Positions 1 through 8,199 of a stretch of DNA of 64,000 nt are shown here, piece after piece. The stretch is from positions 282,128 through 346,127 of the forward strand of contig JAHHQG010000025.1 in NCBI GenBank assembly GCA_018729555.1. Direction: 5' to 3'. Position 1 is the stretch's first letter, and each line of letters starts with the position of its first letter. Position numbers and translations under genes: made by a program. Origin of the DNA: Clostridiales bacterium. GTDB taxonomy: Bacteria > Bacillota > Sulfobacillia > RBS10-35. A model generated the notes under the pieces. It saw nothing but the letters and a program-made list of their open reading frames with translations, had not been told where the DNA came from and searched no databases.

Positions 1-528
1 GAACGGGAAGAGGCGGAGACGTTCCTCGAGGTGTACCGGCGGGCGGGGTACGGCGCATGGCTGGGGAGCGCCCAGGAGAAGGAAAACCTGGAGGAGGTGA
101 GGGCCTTCCTGGAAGCCGAAGGGGTGGCAGTTCTGGCGGGGGAGAGCGGCGTAGGGAAGAGCCGCCTCCTGAACGCCCTCAATCCCCAGCTGGCCCTTCC
201 CTCGGGGGCCGTCAGCGAAAAGACGGGGAGGGGGAGGCACACCACCCGCCATCCCCAGCTTTTGCCCATGGGGAAAGGCTGGGTGGTGGATACGCCGGGC
301 TTCAGCCGGCTGGTTCTCCCGCCGGTGGAGCCGGCGGACCTGGGAAACCTTTTTCCCGAGATCCGGGCCTTCTCGTCCCGGTGCCGCTTCCGGGATTGCC
401 TCCACCGAAATGAGCCCGGCTGCGCCGTACGGGAGGCGGTCCTCTCGGGCCAGGTGGACGAGGGGCGCTTTGGGCGGTATCTTCAGTTCCTGGAGGAGCT
501 CTTGGAAGAGAGGAAGAAACTCTATTGA
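1..528 (+). CDS. rsgA: Ribosome small-subunit GTPase RsgA (3' part only)
   Basis: RsgA is a circularly permuted GTPase that acts in late 30S subunit maturation. The reading frame is open from base 1, so the N-terminal OB fold and G4 motif lie outside the window. Visible are the P-loop GESGVGKS (nt 139-162), the switch segment TGRGRHTTR, the G3 motif DTPGF (near nt 289-303) and the C-terminal zinc-binding cluster with CRFRDCLHRNEPGC (Cys-Cys-His-Cys pattern). The stop TGA overlaps the TTG start of rpe by 4 nt, so the two are translationally coupled. The rsgA-rpe order is standard in Bacillota. Confidence 0.95.
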   Translation, partial: EREEAETFLEVYRRAGYGAWLGSAQEKENLEEVRAFLEAEGVAVLAGESGVGKSRLLNALNPQLALPSGAVSEKTGRGRHTTRHPQLLPMGKGWVVDTPGFSRLVLPPVEPADLGNLFPEIRAFSSRCRFRDCLHRNEPGCAVREAVLSGQVDEGRFGRYLQFLEELLEERKKLY

Positions 529-1193
529 TTTTGGCACCCAGCCTTCTGGCGGCTCCCCTGGCGGACCTGGGAAAGGCCGCTCAGGATATGGAAGAGGCCG
601 GCGCCACCTGGCTCCATCTGGACATCATGGATGGCCATTTCGTCCCCAACCTCACCTTTGGCCCCGGCACCGTCCGGGACCTCAAAGGGAAAGTCCAAGC
701 CTTTCTGGACGTCCATCTTATGGTGGAAGACCCCGCCTTTTGGATCGAGCCCTTTGCCCAAGCCGGTGCCGATCTTCTCACCATCCACATCGAGGCGGAT
801 CGCCATCCCCAAAGGACCCTTGCGGCCATCCGGAAGAGGGGGCTTCAGGCCGGCCTTGCCCTTTCCCCCGCCACCCACGAGTCGGTTTTGGAGTACCTCT
901 GGGATGATGTGGACCTCATCCTCCTCATGACGGTCAACCCGGGGTTTGCCGGCCAAGCATTCCTCCCGCCGGTCCTGGAGAAGATCCGGCGGGTGAAGGC
1001 GCAGGCGGAGGCGCGGGGTTGGAGAGGATACATCCAGGTGGACGGCGGCGTGGACGAACGGACCGGGCCCCTTTGCGCCGAGGCGGGAGCCGGGGTTCTG
1101 GTGGCGGGCCAAGCCATCTTCGGCCATCCCGACCCCAAGGCTGCCTTTCGGAACCTTCTCCGGCGCCTGAAGGGAGCGGACGACCGTGGATGA
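525..1193 (+). CDS. rpe: Ribulose-phosphate 3-epimerase
   Basis: Interconverts ribulose-5-phosphate and xylulose-5-phosphate in the pentose phosphate pathway. The 222-aa product has the full TIM-barrel length, with LHLDIMDGHFVPN (catalytic Asp and metal ligands), HLMVE, the active-site strand TVNPGFAGQ and the phosphate-binding VDGGV. The start is TTG in the stop codon of rsgA (TTGA overlap); no later start keeps the first strand MILAPSLLAA. The 3' end overlaps the GTG start of hslO. Confidence 0.95.
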   Translation: MILAPSLLAAPLADLGKAAQDMEEAGATWLHLDIMDGHFVPNLTFGPGTVRDLKGKVQAFLDVHLMVEDPAFWIEPFAQAGADLLTIHIEADRHPQRTLAAIRKRGLQAGLALSPATHESVLEYLWDDVDLILLMTVNPGFAGQAFLPPVLEKIRRVKAQAEARGWRGYIQVDGGVDERTGPLCAEAGAGVLVAGQAIFGHPDPKAAFRNLLRRLKGADDRG

Positions 1194-2070
1194 GCTGGTG
1201 AGGGGCCTCCTCTTTGACGGCCAGTTTCGCTTCCTGGCGGCGGTGAGCACCGGCACGGTGGAAGAAGCCCGGCGGCGCCACGACCTCTGGCCCACCGCTG
1301 CCGCGGCCCTGGGGCGCAGCCTGACGGCCGCCGGGCTGATGGCCTTTGACCTCAAGGGGGAGGGGAGCATCACCTTGAGGTTTCAGGGGAAGGGCCCTCT
1401 AGGGATGGTGGTGGCCCAGGGGCGCCGGGAGGAAGAGGCTCCCACCATCGATGTCCGGGGCTATGTAGGGCAAAACCACGTGGATCTGGATCTCCGGGAA
1501 GGAAAGCTGGATGTGGGAAGGGCCGTGGGGTCCCAGGGGACCCTTTACGTGGTGCGAAGGGAAGGGTCCACCACCTTTACGGGGACGGCGCCTCTTCTTT
1601 CGGGGGAGATCGCCGAAGACCTCGCCTATTACTTTCAGCAATCGGAGCAGCGATCCACGGCCGTCGCGTTAGGCGTCCTGGTGGAGCCTTCCGGCCGGGT
1701 TTCCGCCGCCGGCGGCTTTATCATCGAAACGCTTCCGGGAGCGGGGGAAGAGGCGACGGCAGCTCTGGAAAAGGGGCTTTTGGCCCTGGGCAGCGTGACG
1801 GAAAAGCTCCGGTTGGGCTACGGCCCGGTGGACCTCATGCGGGAAGTGGCCGGGGGAGAAGTGGAAATCGGCACCTCCCGCAGCCTTCGCTTTCACTGCC
1901 CCTGCAACCGGGAGCGGGCGGCAGGGGCGGTGAAAGTCTTGGGCCTGGAAGATGCCGAATCCCTCTTGAGGGAACGAGGCGACATCGAAGTGACGTGCCG
2001 GTTCTGCGGCGCCCGCTACACCTTCGCCGCCGAAGACCTCTCCTGGATCTTCGCCGAACCGGAGGATTAA
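1186..2070 (+). CDS. hslO: Hsp33 redox-regulated chaperone HslO
   Basis: Holdase chaperone in the cytosol, activated by oxidation and heat. The 294-aa product carries the C-terminal zinc/redox switch: Cys238-x-Cys240 and Cys271-x2-Cys274 (CPC and CRFC), with the usual spacing of about 30 residues. The GTG start lies inside the end of rpe, suggesting one transcript rsgA-rpe-hslO. In Bacillus hslO sits beside coaX and ftsH; here it has joined the rsgA-rpe cluster instead. It converges with rpmB, whose 3' end overlaps by 4 nt. Confidence 0.95.
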   Translation: MDELVRGLLFDGQFRFLAAVSTGTVEEARRRHDLWPTAAAALGRSLTAAGLMAFDLKGEGSITLRFQGKGPLGMVVAQGRREEEAPTIDVRGYVGQNHVDLDLREGKLDVGRAVGSQGTLYVVRREGSTTFTGTAPLLSGEIAEDLAYYFQQSEQRSTAVALGVLVEPSGRVSAAGGFIIETLPGAGEEATAALEKGLLALGSVTEKLRLGYGPVDLMREVAGGEVEIGTSRSLRFHCPCNRERAAGAVKVLGLEDAESLLRERGDIEVTCRFCGARYTFAAEDLSWIFAEPED

Positions 2071-2258
2071 AGGGCCCGCTGGACGCGGCCGCTCTTCAGG
2101 CACTGGGTGCACACCCGCATGCGCCGGGGAGCCCCGTTCCAGATGACTCTCACCCGCTGCAGGTTGGGCTGCCAGCGGCGTTTGGTCTTTCGCTCCGAAT
2201 GGCTCACGTTGTGGCCGGAGCTGCCGGTCTTTCCGCAGATCTCGCAGGCTTTGGCCAT
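2067..2258 (-). CDS. rpmB: 50S ribosomal protein L28
   Basis: Small basic ribosomal protein of 63 aa. It is the zinc-binding (C+) form, with CEIC near the N-terminus and CTQC near the C-terminus, and the typical GHNVSHSERKTKRRW segment. A strong GAGGAGGTG ribosome-binding site precedes ATG, and a TACAAT -10-like hexamer lies on the minus strand at 2293-2288. It is divergent from the Asp23-family gene, the usual rpmB/yloU arrangement of Bacillota. Confidence 0.96.
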   Translation of the reverse strand: MAKACEICGKTGSSGHNVSHSERKTKRRWQPNLQRVRVIWNGAPRRMRVCTQCLKSGRVQRAL

Positions 2259-2319
2259 GGCGGCACCTCCTCAATCAAGCGGCCACTATTGTACCATCGG
2301 GGATAAAGGGGCGTCGAGG

Positions 2320-2670
2320 ATGCGGGAAATCCAGGGGCCCGAGGGCCGCTGGCTCTTCACGGAAGAGGCGGTGGCTTCCTTTGTGGCCTGGGTGGCGGGG
2401 CAGGTGCCCGGGGTCCTGCGGGTGGCGGGGGAAGGGGAAGGATGGCGACCCCGCCTGGGTTTGGAGAGCGCCCCGAAGGGCATCGCCGTCCAGATGGAGA
2501 AGGATCGCTGCACCGTGACGGTGCAGGTGGTGGCCAAGTTTGGCGTCTTTCTCCCCGACATGGCCCGGGAGCTGAAGAAGGCGCTGGAAGAAAAGAGCCG
2601 GTGGCACCTGGGATTTCCCCTGGACGAGGTGGAAGTGCAGGTGGTGTCGGTGGAGAGGGGTTCCCCATGA
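2320..2670 (+). CDS. Asp23/Gls24 (DUF322) family envelope-stress protein
   Basis: A 116-aa protein matching the Asp23/YloU family in size, pattern and position (divergent from rpmB, upstream of recG). The family is linked to cell-envelope homeostasis in Gram-positive bacteria; its exact role here is unknown. The central segment (CTVTVQVVAKFGVFLPD followed by an amphipathic helix) is the typical Asp23 beta-alpha core. The ATG at 2320 was chosen because it starts the conserved part; the ribosome-binding site is weak. The stop overlaps the recG start by ATGA. The fatty-acid kinase gene fakA/yloV that normally lies between this gene and recG is absent. Confidence 0.8.
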   Translation: MREIQGPEGRWLFTEEAVASFVAWVAGQVPGVLRVAGEGEGWRPRLGLESAPKGIAVQMEKDRCTVTVQVVAKFGVFLPDMARELKKALEEKSRWHLGFPLDEVEVQVVSVERGSP

Positions 2671-4724
2671 CCCTGGAGGCCGATACGCCTGTGCAGTACG
2701 TGCCGGGGGTGGGGCCCCGGCGGGCTCGCCTCCTGGAAAAGCTGGAGATCCGCCAGGCGAAGGATTTTCTCTTCCACGTCCCCCGCCGCTACGAGGAATA
2801 CCAGCCGGTTTCCTCCATCAGCCAGCTCTACGAGGGCGGCCGCTTTATCTTCAAGGCGAGGGTCTTTCACCTCCAGCTCCGAAAGCCCCGTCCCGGGCTT
2901 ACCCTCTTGGAGGCGGTCCTGGGCGACGGGTCGGGGCAGGTGATGGCCGTCTGGTTCAACCAGCCCTACCTCAGGGAAAAGCTCCAAGTGAACGGGGAAT
3001 ACCTCTTCCGGGGCGAGGTGAAGCGCCACGGCCGCTGGCTCCAGGCGGTCCATCCGGAGGTGGGGGATGGAGAACGAGCCTTCCCGTCCATCCTCCCTGT
3101 CTATCCCTCGGCGGGAGGGATCTCCCAGAAGCTCTGGCTGCGCTGGACGGAGGCGGCCCTTCCCTTGGCCCGCGGGATGGAGGATCATCTCCCGCCGGAG
3201 CTGGAGGCCTCGGCCGGAGGTCTCACCTACGCCCAAGCCCTCCAGGCCATCCACCGGCCCCGCCGGGGGGAGGAGGCGGAGAAGGCCCGAAAGCGCCTGG
3301 CCCTTTCGGAGCTCTTCTATCTCCAGCTGGGCCTGGGGCTTTTCCGCCACCAGGTGAGGAGCAGCCGGCGCCAGCTGGTGTATCGACCCGAAGGGTTTCT
3401 CGCCAAACGCTTTAGGGAGATCCTCCCCTTTACCCTCACCCAGGCCCAGGAAAAGGCCATGGCGGAGATCGAAAGGGATCTCCTCTCGCCCCATCCCATG
3501 AACCGCCTGTTGCAAGGGGATGTGGGGTCGGGGAAGACGGTGGTCCTCACCTGGGCCCTTTTGCGGGCGGTGGAAAACGGGTATCAGGCGGCCATCATGG
3601 CCCCGACGGAGATCCTGGCCTACCAGCACTGGCAGCGGATGGAGGCGTGGTTCACCCAGCTGAAGGTGCCGGCCCTCCTCTTGGTGGGTGCCCAGAAGCC
3701 GTCGGAAAAGAGGATCGCCTACCGGGCCCTCAAGGAAGGCCATGCCGCCGTGGCCATCGGGACCCATGCCCTTTTGCAGGAAGGGGTGGAGTTCCAGCGG
3801 CTGGGGCTGGTGGTGACGGATGAGCAGCACCGCTTCGGCGTGAGGCAGCGGTTGGCCCTCCTCAGCAAAGGCGAAGAGCCCGATCTTCTGGTGGCCAGCG
3901 CAACCCCCATCCCCCGCTCCCTGGCCCTGGTGGCCTACGGGGATCTGGACCTGAGCGTCATGGATGAGATGCCCCGGGGAAGGCAACCGGTGAGGACCCT
4001 CTGGCGGCCCTCCCGCTTAAGGCCCAAGATCTACCAATGGCTTTACGACCGGGTGAGGGCGGGGGAGCGGGCCTACATCATCTGCCCTTTGGTGGAAGAA
4101 GGGGAAGGAGACCAAAAAGAGGCGGCGGCCGCCGAAGTGTGGTGGGAGAAGGTCAAACGGGAAGCCCCCGACATCCCCTCGGGCCTTTTGCACGGCCGCC
4201 TTACAAACCAGGAGAAGATGGCGGCCATGGAGGCCTTTGCCAGGGGCGAGACCCGGATCCTGGTGGCTACCACGGTGGTGGAGGTGGGCATCGATGTGCC
4301 GGAAGCCACCCTTATGATCATCGAAGGGGCGGAGCGCTTTGGCCTGGCCCAGCTCCACCAGCTGAGGGGGAGGATCGGACGGGGGAAGGACCCTTCCACC
4401 TGTGTGCTCATCGGGGATCCCAAGAGCGAGGTGGCGAAGGAGCGCCTGGAGGTCCTCACCCGGGAGCAGAACGGCTTTCGCATCGCCGAGGAAGACCTTC
4501 GCCTGCGGGGTCCGGGGGAAATGCTGGGGACCCGGCAGCACGGGGTTCCGGAACTCCGCTTTGCCGATCTGGTCCGAGACCAGGAGCTGTTGCATCGGGC
4601 AAGGGAAGCGGCCCGGGCCATCCTGGCGGAGGATCCGCACCTTTCGGCTCCTGATAAGGAGCCGCTGCGGCGGCGCTTGGAAGAAGTCTTTGGCGATACG
4701 CTCGGAAGGGCTCTTTTGCACTGA
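2667..4724 (+). CDS. recG: ATP-dependent DNA helicase RecG
   Basis: Branched-DNA helicase that reverses stalled forks and processes recombination intermediates. The 685-aa product has an N-terminal helix-hairpin-like segment (YVPGVGPRRARLL), the OB-fold wedge domain (about residues 60-160), Walker A GDVGSGKT, the DEQH box in VVTDEQHRFG, motif III SATPIPRS and the C-terminal QLRGRIGRG helicase motif VI. The start ATG is fixed by the ATGA overlap with the Asp23-family gene. Confidence 0.96.
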   Translation: MTLEADTPVQYVPGVGPRRARLLEKLEIRQAKDFLFHVPRRYEEYQPVSSISQLYEGGRFIFKARVFHLQLRKPRPGLTLLEAVLGDGSGQVMAVWFNQPYLREKLQVNGEYLFRGEVKRHGRWLQAVHPEVGDGERAFPSILPVYPSAGGISQKLWLRWTEAALPLARGMEDHLPPELEASAGGLTYAQALQAIHRPRRGEEAEKARKRLALSELFYLQLGLGLFRHQVRSSRRQLVYRPEGFLAKRFREILPFTLTQAQEKAMAEIERDLLSPHPMNRLLQGDVGSGKTVVLTWALLRAVENGYQAAIMAPTEILAYQHWQRMEAWFTQLKVPALLLVGAQKPSEKRIAYRALKEGHAAVAIGTHALLQEGVEFQRLGLVVTDEQHRFGVRQRLALLSKGEEPDLLVASATPIPRSLALVAYGDLDLSVMDEMPRGRQPVRTLWRPSRLRPKIYQWLYDRVRAGERAYIICPLVEEGEGDQKEAAAAEVWWEKVKREAPDIPSGLLHGRLTNQEKMAAMEAFARGETRILVATTVVEVGIDVPEATLMIIEGAERFGLAQLHQLRGRIGRGKDPSTCVLIGDPKSEVAKERLEVLTREQNGFRIAEEDLRLRGPGEMLGTRQHGVPELRFADLVRDQELLHRAREAARAILAEDPHLSAPDKEPLRRRLEEVFGDTLGRALLH

Positions 4725-4824
4725 CGGACTGTGACGGGTGTTGCCAACCCTGCCATGGGGAACCTCCCGAGGAAGGCAGCCGTCGCTGGAGGTGAAGACC
4801 GAGAACTGGAGGAGGGGTGCACCT

Positions 4825-5298
4825 TTGAGACGGAAGGCCATCGTGGGGGCGGTGCTTTTGGTTCTCCTGGTGGGGGCCGGCGCCTCCGCCACAGCTCTCG
4901 AAGGGCTTTCGCCCAAGCCTCCGCAAGGGATGGAGCTTCTTTCGGGGGAAGAACCGGTGGCCCTGGCCGAGGAAGCGTCGTTCGATGGTCATGGAGGTAT
5001 CTTGCCCAAGGAGAAGATCCTGGAGGCGGTGAACCTTCCGCCGGAGCAAAAGGAGGCTTACCTCACCACGTGGCGGGATTACGAAGGGGAAGGGGCGTCG
5101 GGGACGTCGCCTCTCGAGAGCCCCGACCGCCTCGTCTGGGTGCTGAAGGCCAAGGCGCCGGAGTACCATCATCACCGGCTGGGGGTCCTTAAAGACGCCG
5201 TAGTGACGTTGGTCTTCGATGCTTACACCGGCGAGCTTTTGACGGAAAAAGTGACAGGCGTTCCTGAGAGAAATCCCATGGCCCGGCCCGGCCGCTGA
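4825..5298 (+). CDS. Exported or membrane-anchored small protein, PepSY-like
   Basis: A 157-aa protein starting at TTG 4825 behind GGAGGAGGGG (8-nt spacing). It opens with MRRK followed by an 18-residue hydrophobic segment (VGAVLLVLLVGAGASATA), so it is secreted or anchored. The C-terminal part ends with VTLVFDAYTGELLTEKV, which resembles the conserved strand of PepSY-type domains. No catalytic motif is visible and the function is unknown. A strong terminator follows directly. Confidence 0.7.
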   Translation: MRRKAIVGAVLLVLLVGAGASATALEGLSPKPPQGMELLSGEEPVALAEEASFDGHGGILPKEKILEAVNLPPEQKEAYLTTWRDYEGEGASGTSPLESPDRLVWVLKAKAPEYHHHRLGVLKDAVVTLVFDAYTGELLTEKVTGVPERNPMARPGR

Positions 5299-5330
5299 CG
5301 GCCGGGTCTCTTTTCTTTTCCTTTCTTTCC
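5287..5330 (+). terminator. Rho-independent terminator after the PepSY-like gene
   Basis: Stem CCCGGCC / GGCCGGG (5287-5293 with 5300-5306) with a 6-nt loop, followed by a long T-rich run (TCTCTTTTCTTTTCC). The stem begins inside the last codons of the upstream gene. Confidence 0.85.
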
Positions 5331-5442
5331 TAAAGCCTTGGTGGCCAAATCTTCACGGTATGGCCGGATCCGCCTGAAGGAATCCGGTGATAAGCGGAGA
5401 AACCTCGTCTTTAAACCTCATTCAAAGGGAGGGATCCATGGG

Positions 5443-6213
5443 GTGGCCGACAAGCATACTATCCATCGGGATCATCACCACTTCGGCTGGGACCGGAGCC
5501 TTCCGCCGGTTCTGGAGGTGGAACCGGGGGCGACGGTGGAATTCGAAGTGGTGGACGCCTCGGGAGGTCAGCTGAACCCTTCATCCACCGCAGAAGATGT
5601 GGCCCGCATCGACTTTGCGCGGGTGAACCCGGTGACGGGACCGGTCTACATCAAGGGGGCCCGGCCCGGGGATGTCCTGGAAGTGGAGATCTTAGATTTC
5701 GGACCCCTTTCCTGGGGGTGGACCGCCAGCATTCCGGGCTTTGGCCTGCTTGCCGACGAGTTTCCTCAGCCGTACCTTAAGATCTGGGACCTCAAAAAGG
5801 ACTACGGCGAATTTGCCCCCGGCATCCGCATTCCCCTCCGGCCCTTCCCGGGGACCATCGGGGTCGCCCTTGCCGAGCCGGGGAACCACTCCATCGTGCC
5901 CCCCCGCCAGAATGGCGGCAACATGGACATTCGCCACCTCACCCGGGGAAGCCGCCTGTACCTCCCCGTGTGGGTGGAGGGCGCCTTGTTTTCCGTGGGA
6001 GATACCCATGCGGCCCAGGGGGACGGGGAGGTCTGCGGGACGGCCATCGAAGCGCCTATGACCGAAAGACTTCGGCGGCGCAGGCCCCGGGGTAGCGCCC
6101 GTATCTTAACGGGGGCTGTCGGGCGGCTTAAAGCTGGCTTACACGTCCCTTATTACACGTCCCTTAAAGGACCGCCCGGTGCCGGGCCGGGGCAGCGGGT
6201 GGGAGGCGGATGA
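5443..6213 (+). CDS. Acetamidase/formamidase family protein, C-terminus replaced
   Basis: Homologue of FmdA/AmdA amidohydrolases, which release ammonia from formamide or acetamide. Start GTG 5443 was chosen because AAAGGGAGGG lies 9 nt upstream and the product then begins directly with the conserved HTIHRDHHHFGWDRSLPPV. Family landmarks follow: a GPVYIKGARPGDVLEVEI segment, PRQNGGNMDIRH and GDTHAAQGDGEVCGTAIEAP. Family likeness stops at about nt 6063, just after EAPMT. The remaining codons give a low-complexity Arg/Gly tail, whereas normal members continue for roughly 80-90 residues. The gene was probably broken by the rearrangement that brought in the following island, so it may be a non-functional relic. 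Confidence 0.75.
   Translation: MADKHTIHRDHHHFGWDRSLPPVLEVEPGATVEFEVVDASGGQLNPSSTAEDVARIDFARVNPVTGPVYIKGARPGDVLEVEILDFGPLSWGWTASIPGFGLLADEFPQPYLKIWDLKKDYGEFAPGIRIPLRPFPGTIGVALAEPGNHSIVPPRQNGGNMDIRHLTRGSRLYLPVWVEGALFSVGDTHAAQGDGEVCGTAIEAPMTERLRRRRPRGSARILTGAVGRLKAGLHVPYYTSLKGPPGAGPGQRVGGG
6094..6166. repeat. Hairpin plus 14-bp tandem repeat at the island border
   Basis: A 9-bp imperfect hairpin (AGCGCCCGT, 6094-6102, with ACGGGGGCT, 6109-6117; one mismatch) is followed by two exact copies of TTACACGTCCCTTA (6139-6152 and 6153-6166). The pair lies within 100 bp of the point where acetamidase homology ends. It could be a mobile-element end or a recombination scar; no element was identified. Confidence 0.5.
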
Positions 6214-6724
6214 CGGGCGGGCCGTGAGGACCGTGTCGGCGTGGTGCGTGGCGCGCGGAGGGGGCGCGTCCCGGCGGGGATTCGGCCGCCGGGGGACGGT
6301 GGGTCACGGGCGGCCGGCGCCGGCATCCGGCCGCACCGGGTGGGCGCGGGGCCAGCTCACCGTGAACTCCAGGCCTCGCGGCTCACGGCGCCCGGTCGGC
6401 TATCCCCCGGTCCGCGTGCCGCCCTGGGGCGGCTTCGCGGTGGCCGTGGCGGATGCGCGCGAGGAAGGGGTCGATCCGGTGGCCGTCCTCCCGAAAGCGT
6501 AGCCGCCATTCCAGGCGCGAGGCACGCCATTGCCCAGCAAACCGACTCACCCTAGTCGAGGACCCAGCGCGAAGACCTCAATCCCGCGGAGGAAGCCAAG
6601 GCTTGCTGGCCGCGTCTGCGGGCACGGGTGCTGGATCGACGGCCCTGGGCGACCACGAGGAACCTGGTGCCAAGGACGTGAACGGGGACGCTCGTCACCT
6701 CGTATAACCTTCAGAGGTGAGGCC
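6214..6724. other. Gene-poor stretch before the sigma factor gene
   Basis: About 510 bases with very high GC and no recognised gene. Short open frames on both strands give low-complexity Arg/Pro/Gly products. On the minus strand, about 6350-6540, broken frames carry a protein-like stretch (RLEWRLRFREDGHRIDPF) that may be a decayed gene of unknown family. The 3' end holds the presumed promoter of the sigma factor operon. Confidence 0.4.
6680..6707 (+). promoter_or_regulatory. Candidate promoter of the ECF sigma/ABC operon
   Basis: GAACGG (6680-6685) and GTATAA (6702-6707) separated by 16 bp, ending 17 nt before the sigma factor GTG start. The GAAC-type -35 is of the kind ECF sigma factors recognise, which would fit autoregulation. 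This is an inference from spacing and position only. Confidence 0.3.
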
Positions 6725-7306
6725 GTGACGGACGAGGAACTGATGCGCGCCCTGCAAGCAGGCGACCGAGCCGCGCTTGCGCCCCTGGTCCGTCGCTACC
6801 ATCGGCCGCTCATGGCCTATTACTATCGCCTCTCCGGCGACTACCACCTGTCCCAGGATCTGGCCCAGGAGTGCTTCTTCCGTCTGGTCATGCGGGCTCG
6901 GCATTATCGCTACCCCGAACCGCTGCGGCCCTGGCTTTACCGGATGGCCACCAACATCTGGCGGGATCACGTCAAGAGTGCGCCCTACCGGCATGGCCGG
7001 GCGGCGTTACCCCTGGAGACTGCCGGGACCACGGCGGCTCCCGAGCCACCCCTTGAAGAGGTGGTGATCCGGAAGGTTCTGGCCCAGGACGCCCTGGCCG
7101 CCTTGCGCCGCTTGCCGGCGCCCTACGCCGAGGTGCTGGCGCTGCGCTTTGGACAGGACCTGACGGTGCCCGAGATTGCCGCAGTGCTGGATCTCCCCGA
7201 AGGAACGATCAAGTCGCGCATCTTTTACGGGCTCCGCCGGTTGCGGGCTCTGATGGATAAGGAGGTGCCCCACCATGATCAGCAGGCAGGAGTCACCCGA
7301 GGATAG
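6725..7306 (+). CDS. ECF-family RNA polymerase sigma factor
   Basis: A 193-aa sigma-70 factor with only regions 2 and 4. Region 2 has DYHLSQDLAQECFFRLV and the RPWLYRMATNIWRDH helix; region 4 has the helix-turn-helix PEIAAVLDLPEGTIKSRIF. GTG 6725 was chosen because AGAGGTGAGG lies just upstream and the product begins with the usual short lead TDEELMRALQAGDRAAL. Its last 32 nt overlap the next gene, so translation of the two is coupled. It probably directs transcription of the following membrane and ABC-transporter genes in response to an envelope signal; the signal is unknown. Codon style differs from the housekeeping genes around it. Confidence 0.93.
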   Translation: MTDEELMRALQAGDRAALAPLVRRYHRPLMAYYYRLSGDYHLSQDLAQECFFRLVMRARHYRYPEPLRPWLYRMATNIWRDHVKSAPYRHGRAALPLETAGTTAAPEPPLEEVVIRKVLAQDALAALRRLPAPYAEVLALRFGQDLTVPEIAAVLDLPEGTIKSRIFYGLRRLRALMDKEVPHHDQQAGVTRG

Positions 7307-8195
7307 CAAGGCCAGCCTGGCCCAGGTCCTTGGCTTTGATCCCTCGGCCGAGGGGCTGGACCTGGCTCCCGACGAGACCGACGCCCTGTTGGCCACGGCC
7401 CGGACCCTCCGGGCAGCGCCGGTGCCGACGCCGCACCCAGAGGAGACGGAGCGGCTGGTGGCCGCCCTCACCCCCTATGTCCCGGAGCCGGCCCGGCCTA
7501 CCCCTGCCAGGCAGGAACCGCACCAATGGCTGGGCGCGGCGCTGGCCGCGGCCCGGCCCCATGTTCGGCTGTTGCGCCGCCCGTTCTGGGTGGCCAGCGC
7601 CGCGGTGGTAGCGTCGGGACTGCCGCTGCTGGATCCCGGCATCCGGCAGGCTGTCGCCCCCGACCTGACCTATGCCGCCTTTCTGGTGCTGGTGGCTCCG
7701 GTCCTGGCGACGCTGGGCGTGGCCTATGCCTTCCGCGGCGCGGGGACCGGCATGGCAGAGGTGGAAATGACCTGCGCTCTGACTCCGGCGCAGCTGGTGT
7801 TGGGCCGTCTCTTCTGGGTCACCGCCTACGACGCCCTCCTGTTGGGACTCGCTTCCCTGGCTGCCGCCGGGGTGGAACCAGGGGTAAGACTGGGCTGGCT
7901 GGTGGCGGGCTGGCTGGCGCCGATGCTGCTGCTGGCGGCGCTGGTGCTGGGTCTTAGCCTCTACCTGTCACCATGGGCGGCTGCGGGTGCGGCGCTGGCC
8001 CTCTGGTCGGTGGTGCCCATCACCGTCGTCACCCGGCCCGAGCTGGGTCTGCCGGGCTTGGCAGGTTCGCCGGCCGCGGCCCCGATGGTGCTGGTAATGG
8101 GGGCCGGGGCCGTGCTGCTGCTGGCGGCGGTGGTGGCGGCGGCACCGCATCTCATGGTCCGCCTGGCCGGCTTCACCGTCCGCGAGGGGGTGTAA
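7275..8195 (+). CDS. Polytopic membrane protein, possible anti-sigma factor
   Basis: A 306-aa protein with a cytosolic-looking, acidic and Pro-rich N-terminal region (about residues 1-100) and roughly six membrane segments (about 104-119, 132-153, 175-199, 207-230, 234-252, 269-290). It overlaps the ECF sigma gene by 32 nt, the usual position of a cognate anti-sigma factor. It lacks the HxxxCxxC zinc motif of classical anti-sigma factors (there is a single Cys). The alternative is an ABC-2-type permease subunit of the transporter encoded downstream. Not recognised as a named family. Confidence 0.7.
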   Translation: MISRQESPEDSKASLAQVLGFDPSAEGLDLAPDETDALLATARTLRAAPVPTPHPEETERLVAALTPYVPEPARPTPARQEPHQWLGAALAAARPHVRLLRRPFWVASAAVVASGLPLLDPGIRQAVAPDLTYAAFLVLVAPVLATLGVAYAFRGAGTGMAEVEMTCALTPAQLVLGRLFWVTAYDALLLGLASLAAAGVEPGVRLGWLVAGWLAPMLLLAALVLGLSLYLSPWAAAGAALALWSVVPITVVTRPELGLPGLAGSPAAAPMVLVMGAGAVLLLAAVVAAAPHLMVRLAGFTVREGV

Positions 8196-8199
8196 ACGG

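Noticed and set aside
2286..3986. Long open frame antisense to recG (566 aa)
   Set aside because: Low-complexity His/Gly/Pro-rich product with no family pattern; a GC-rich shadow of recG. Similar shadows occur at 18503-20533, 44894-47140 and 49036-51405 opposite real genes.
6179..6555. Two plus-strand open frames (about 105 aa) upstream of the sigma factor
   Set aside because: Arg/Gly/Pro-rich, no ribosome-binding site, no family; considered non-coding.
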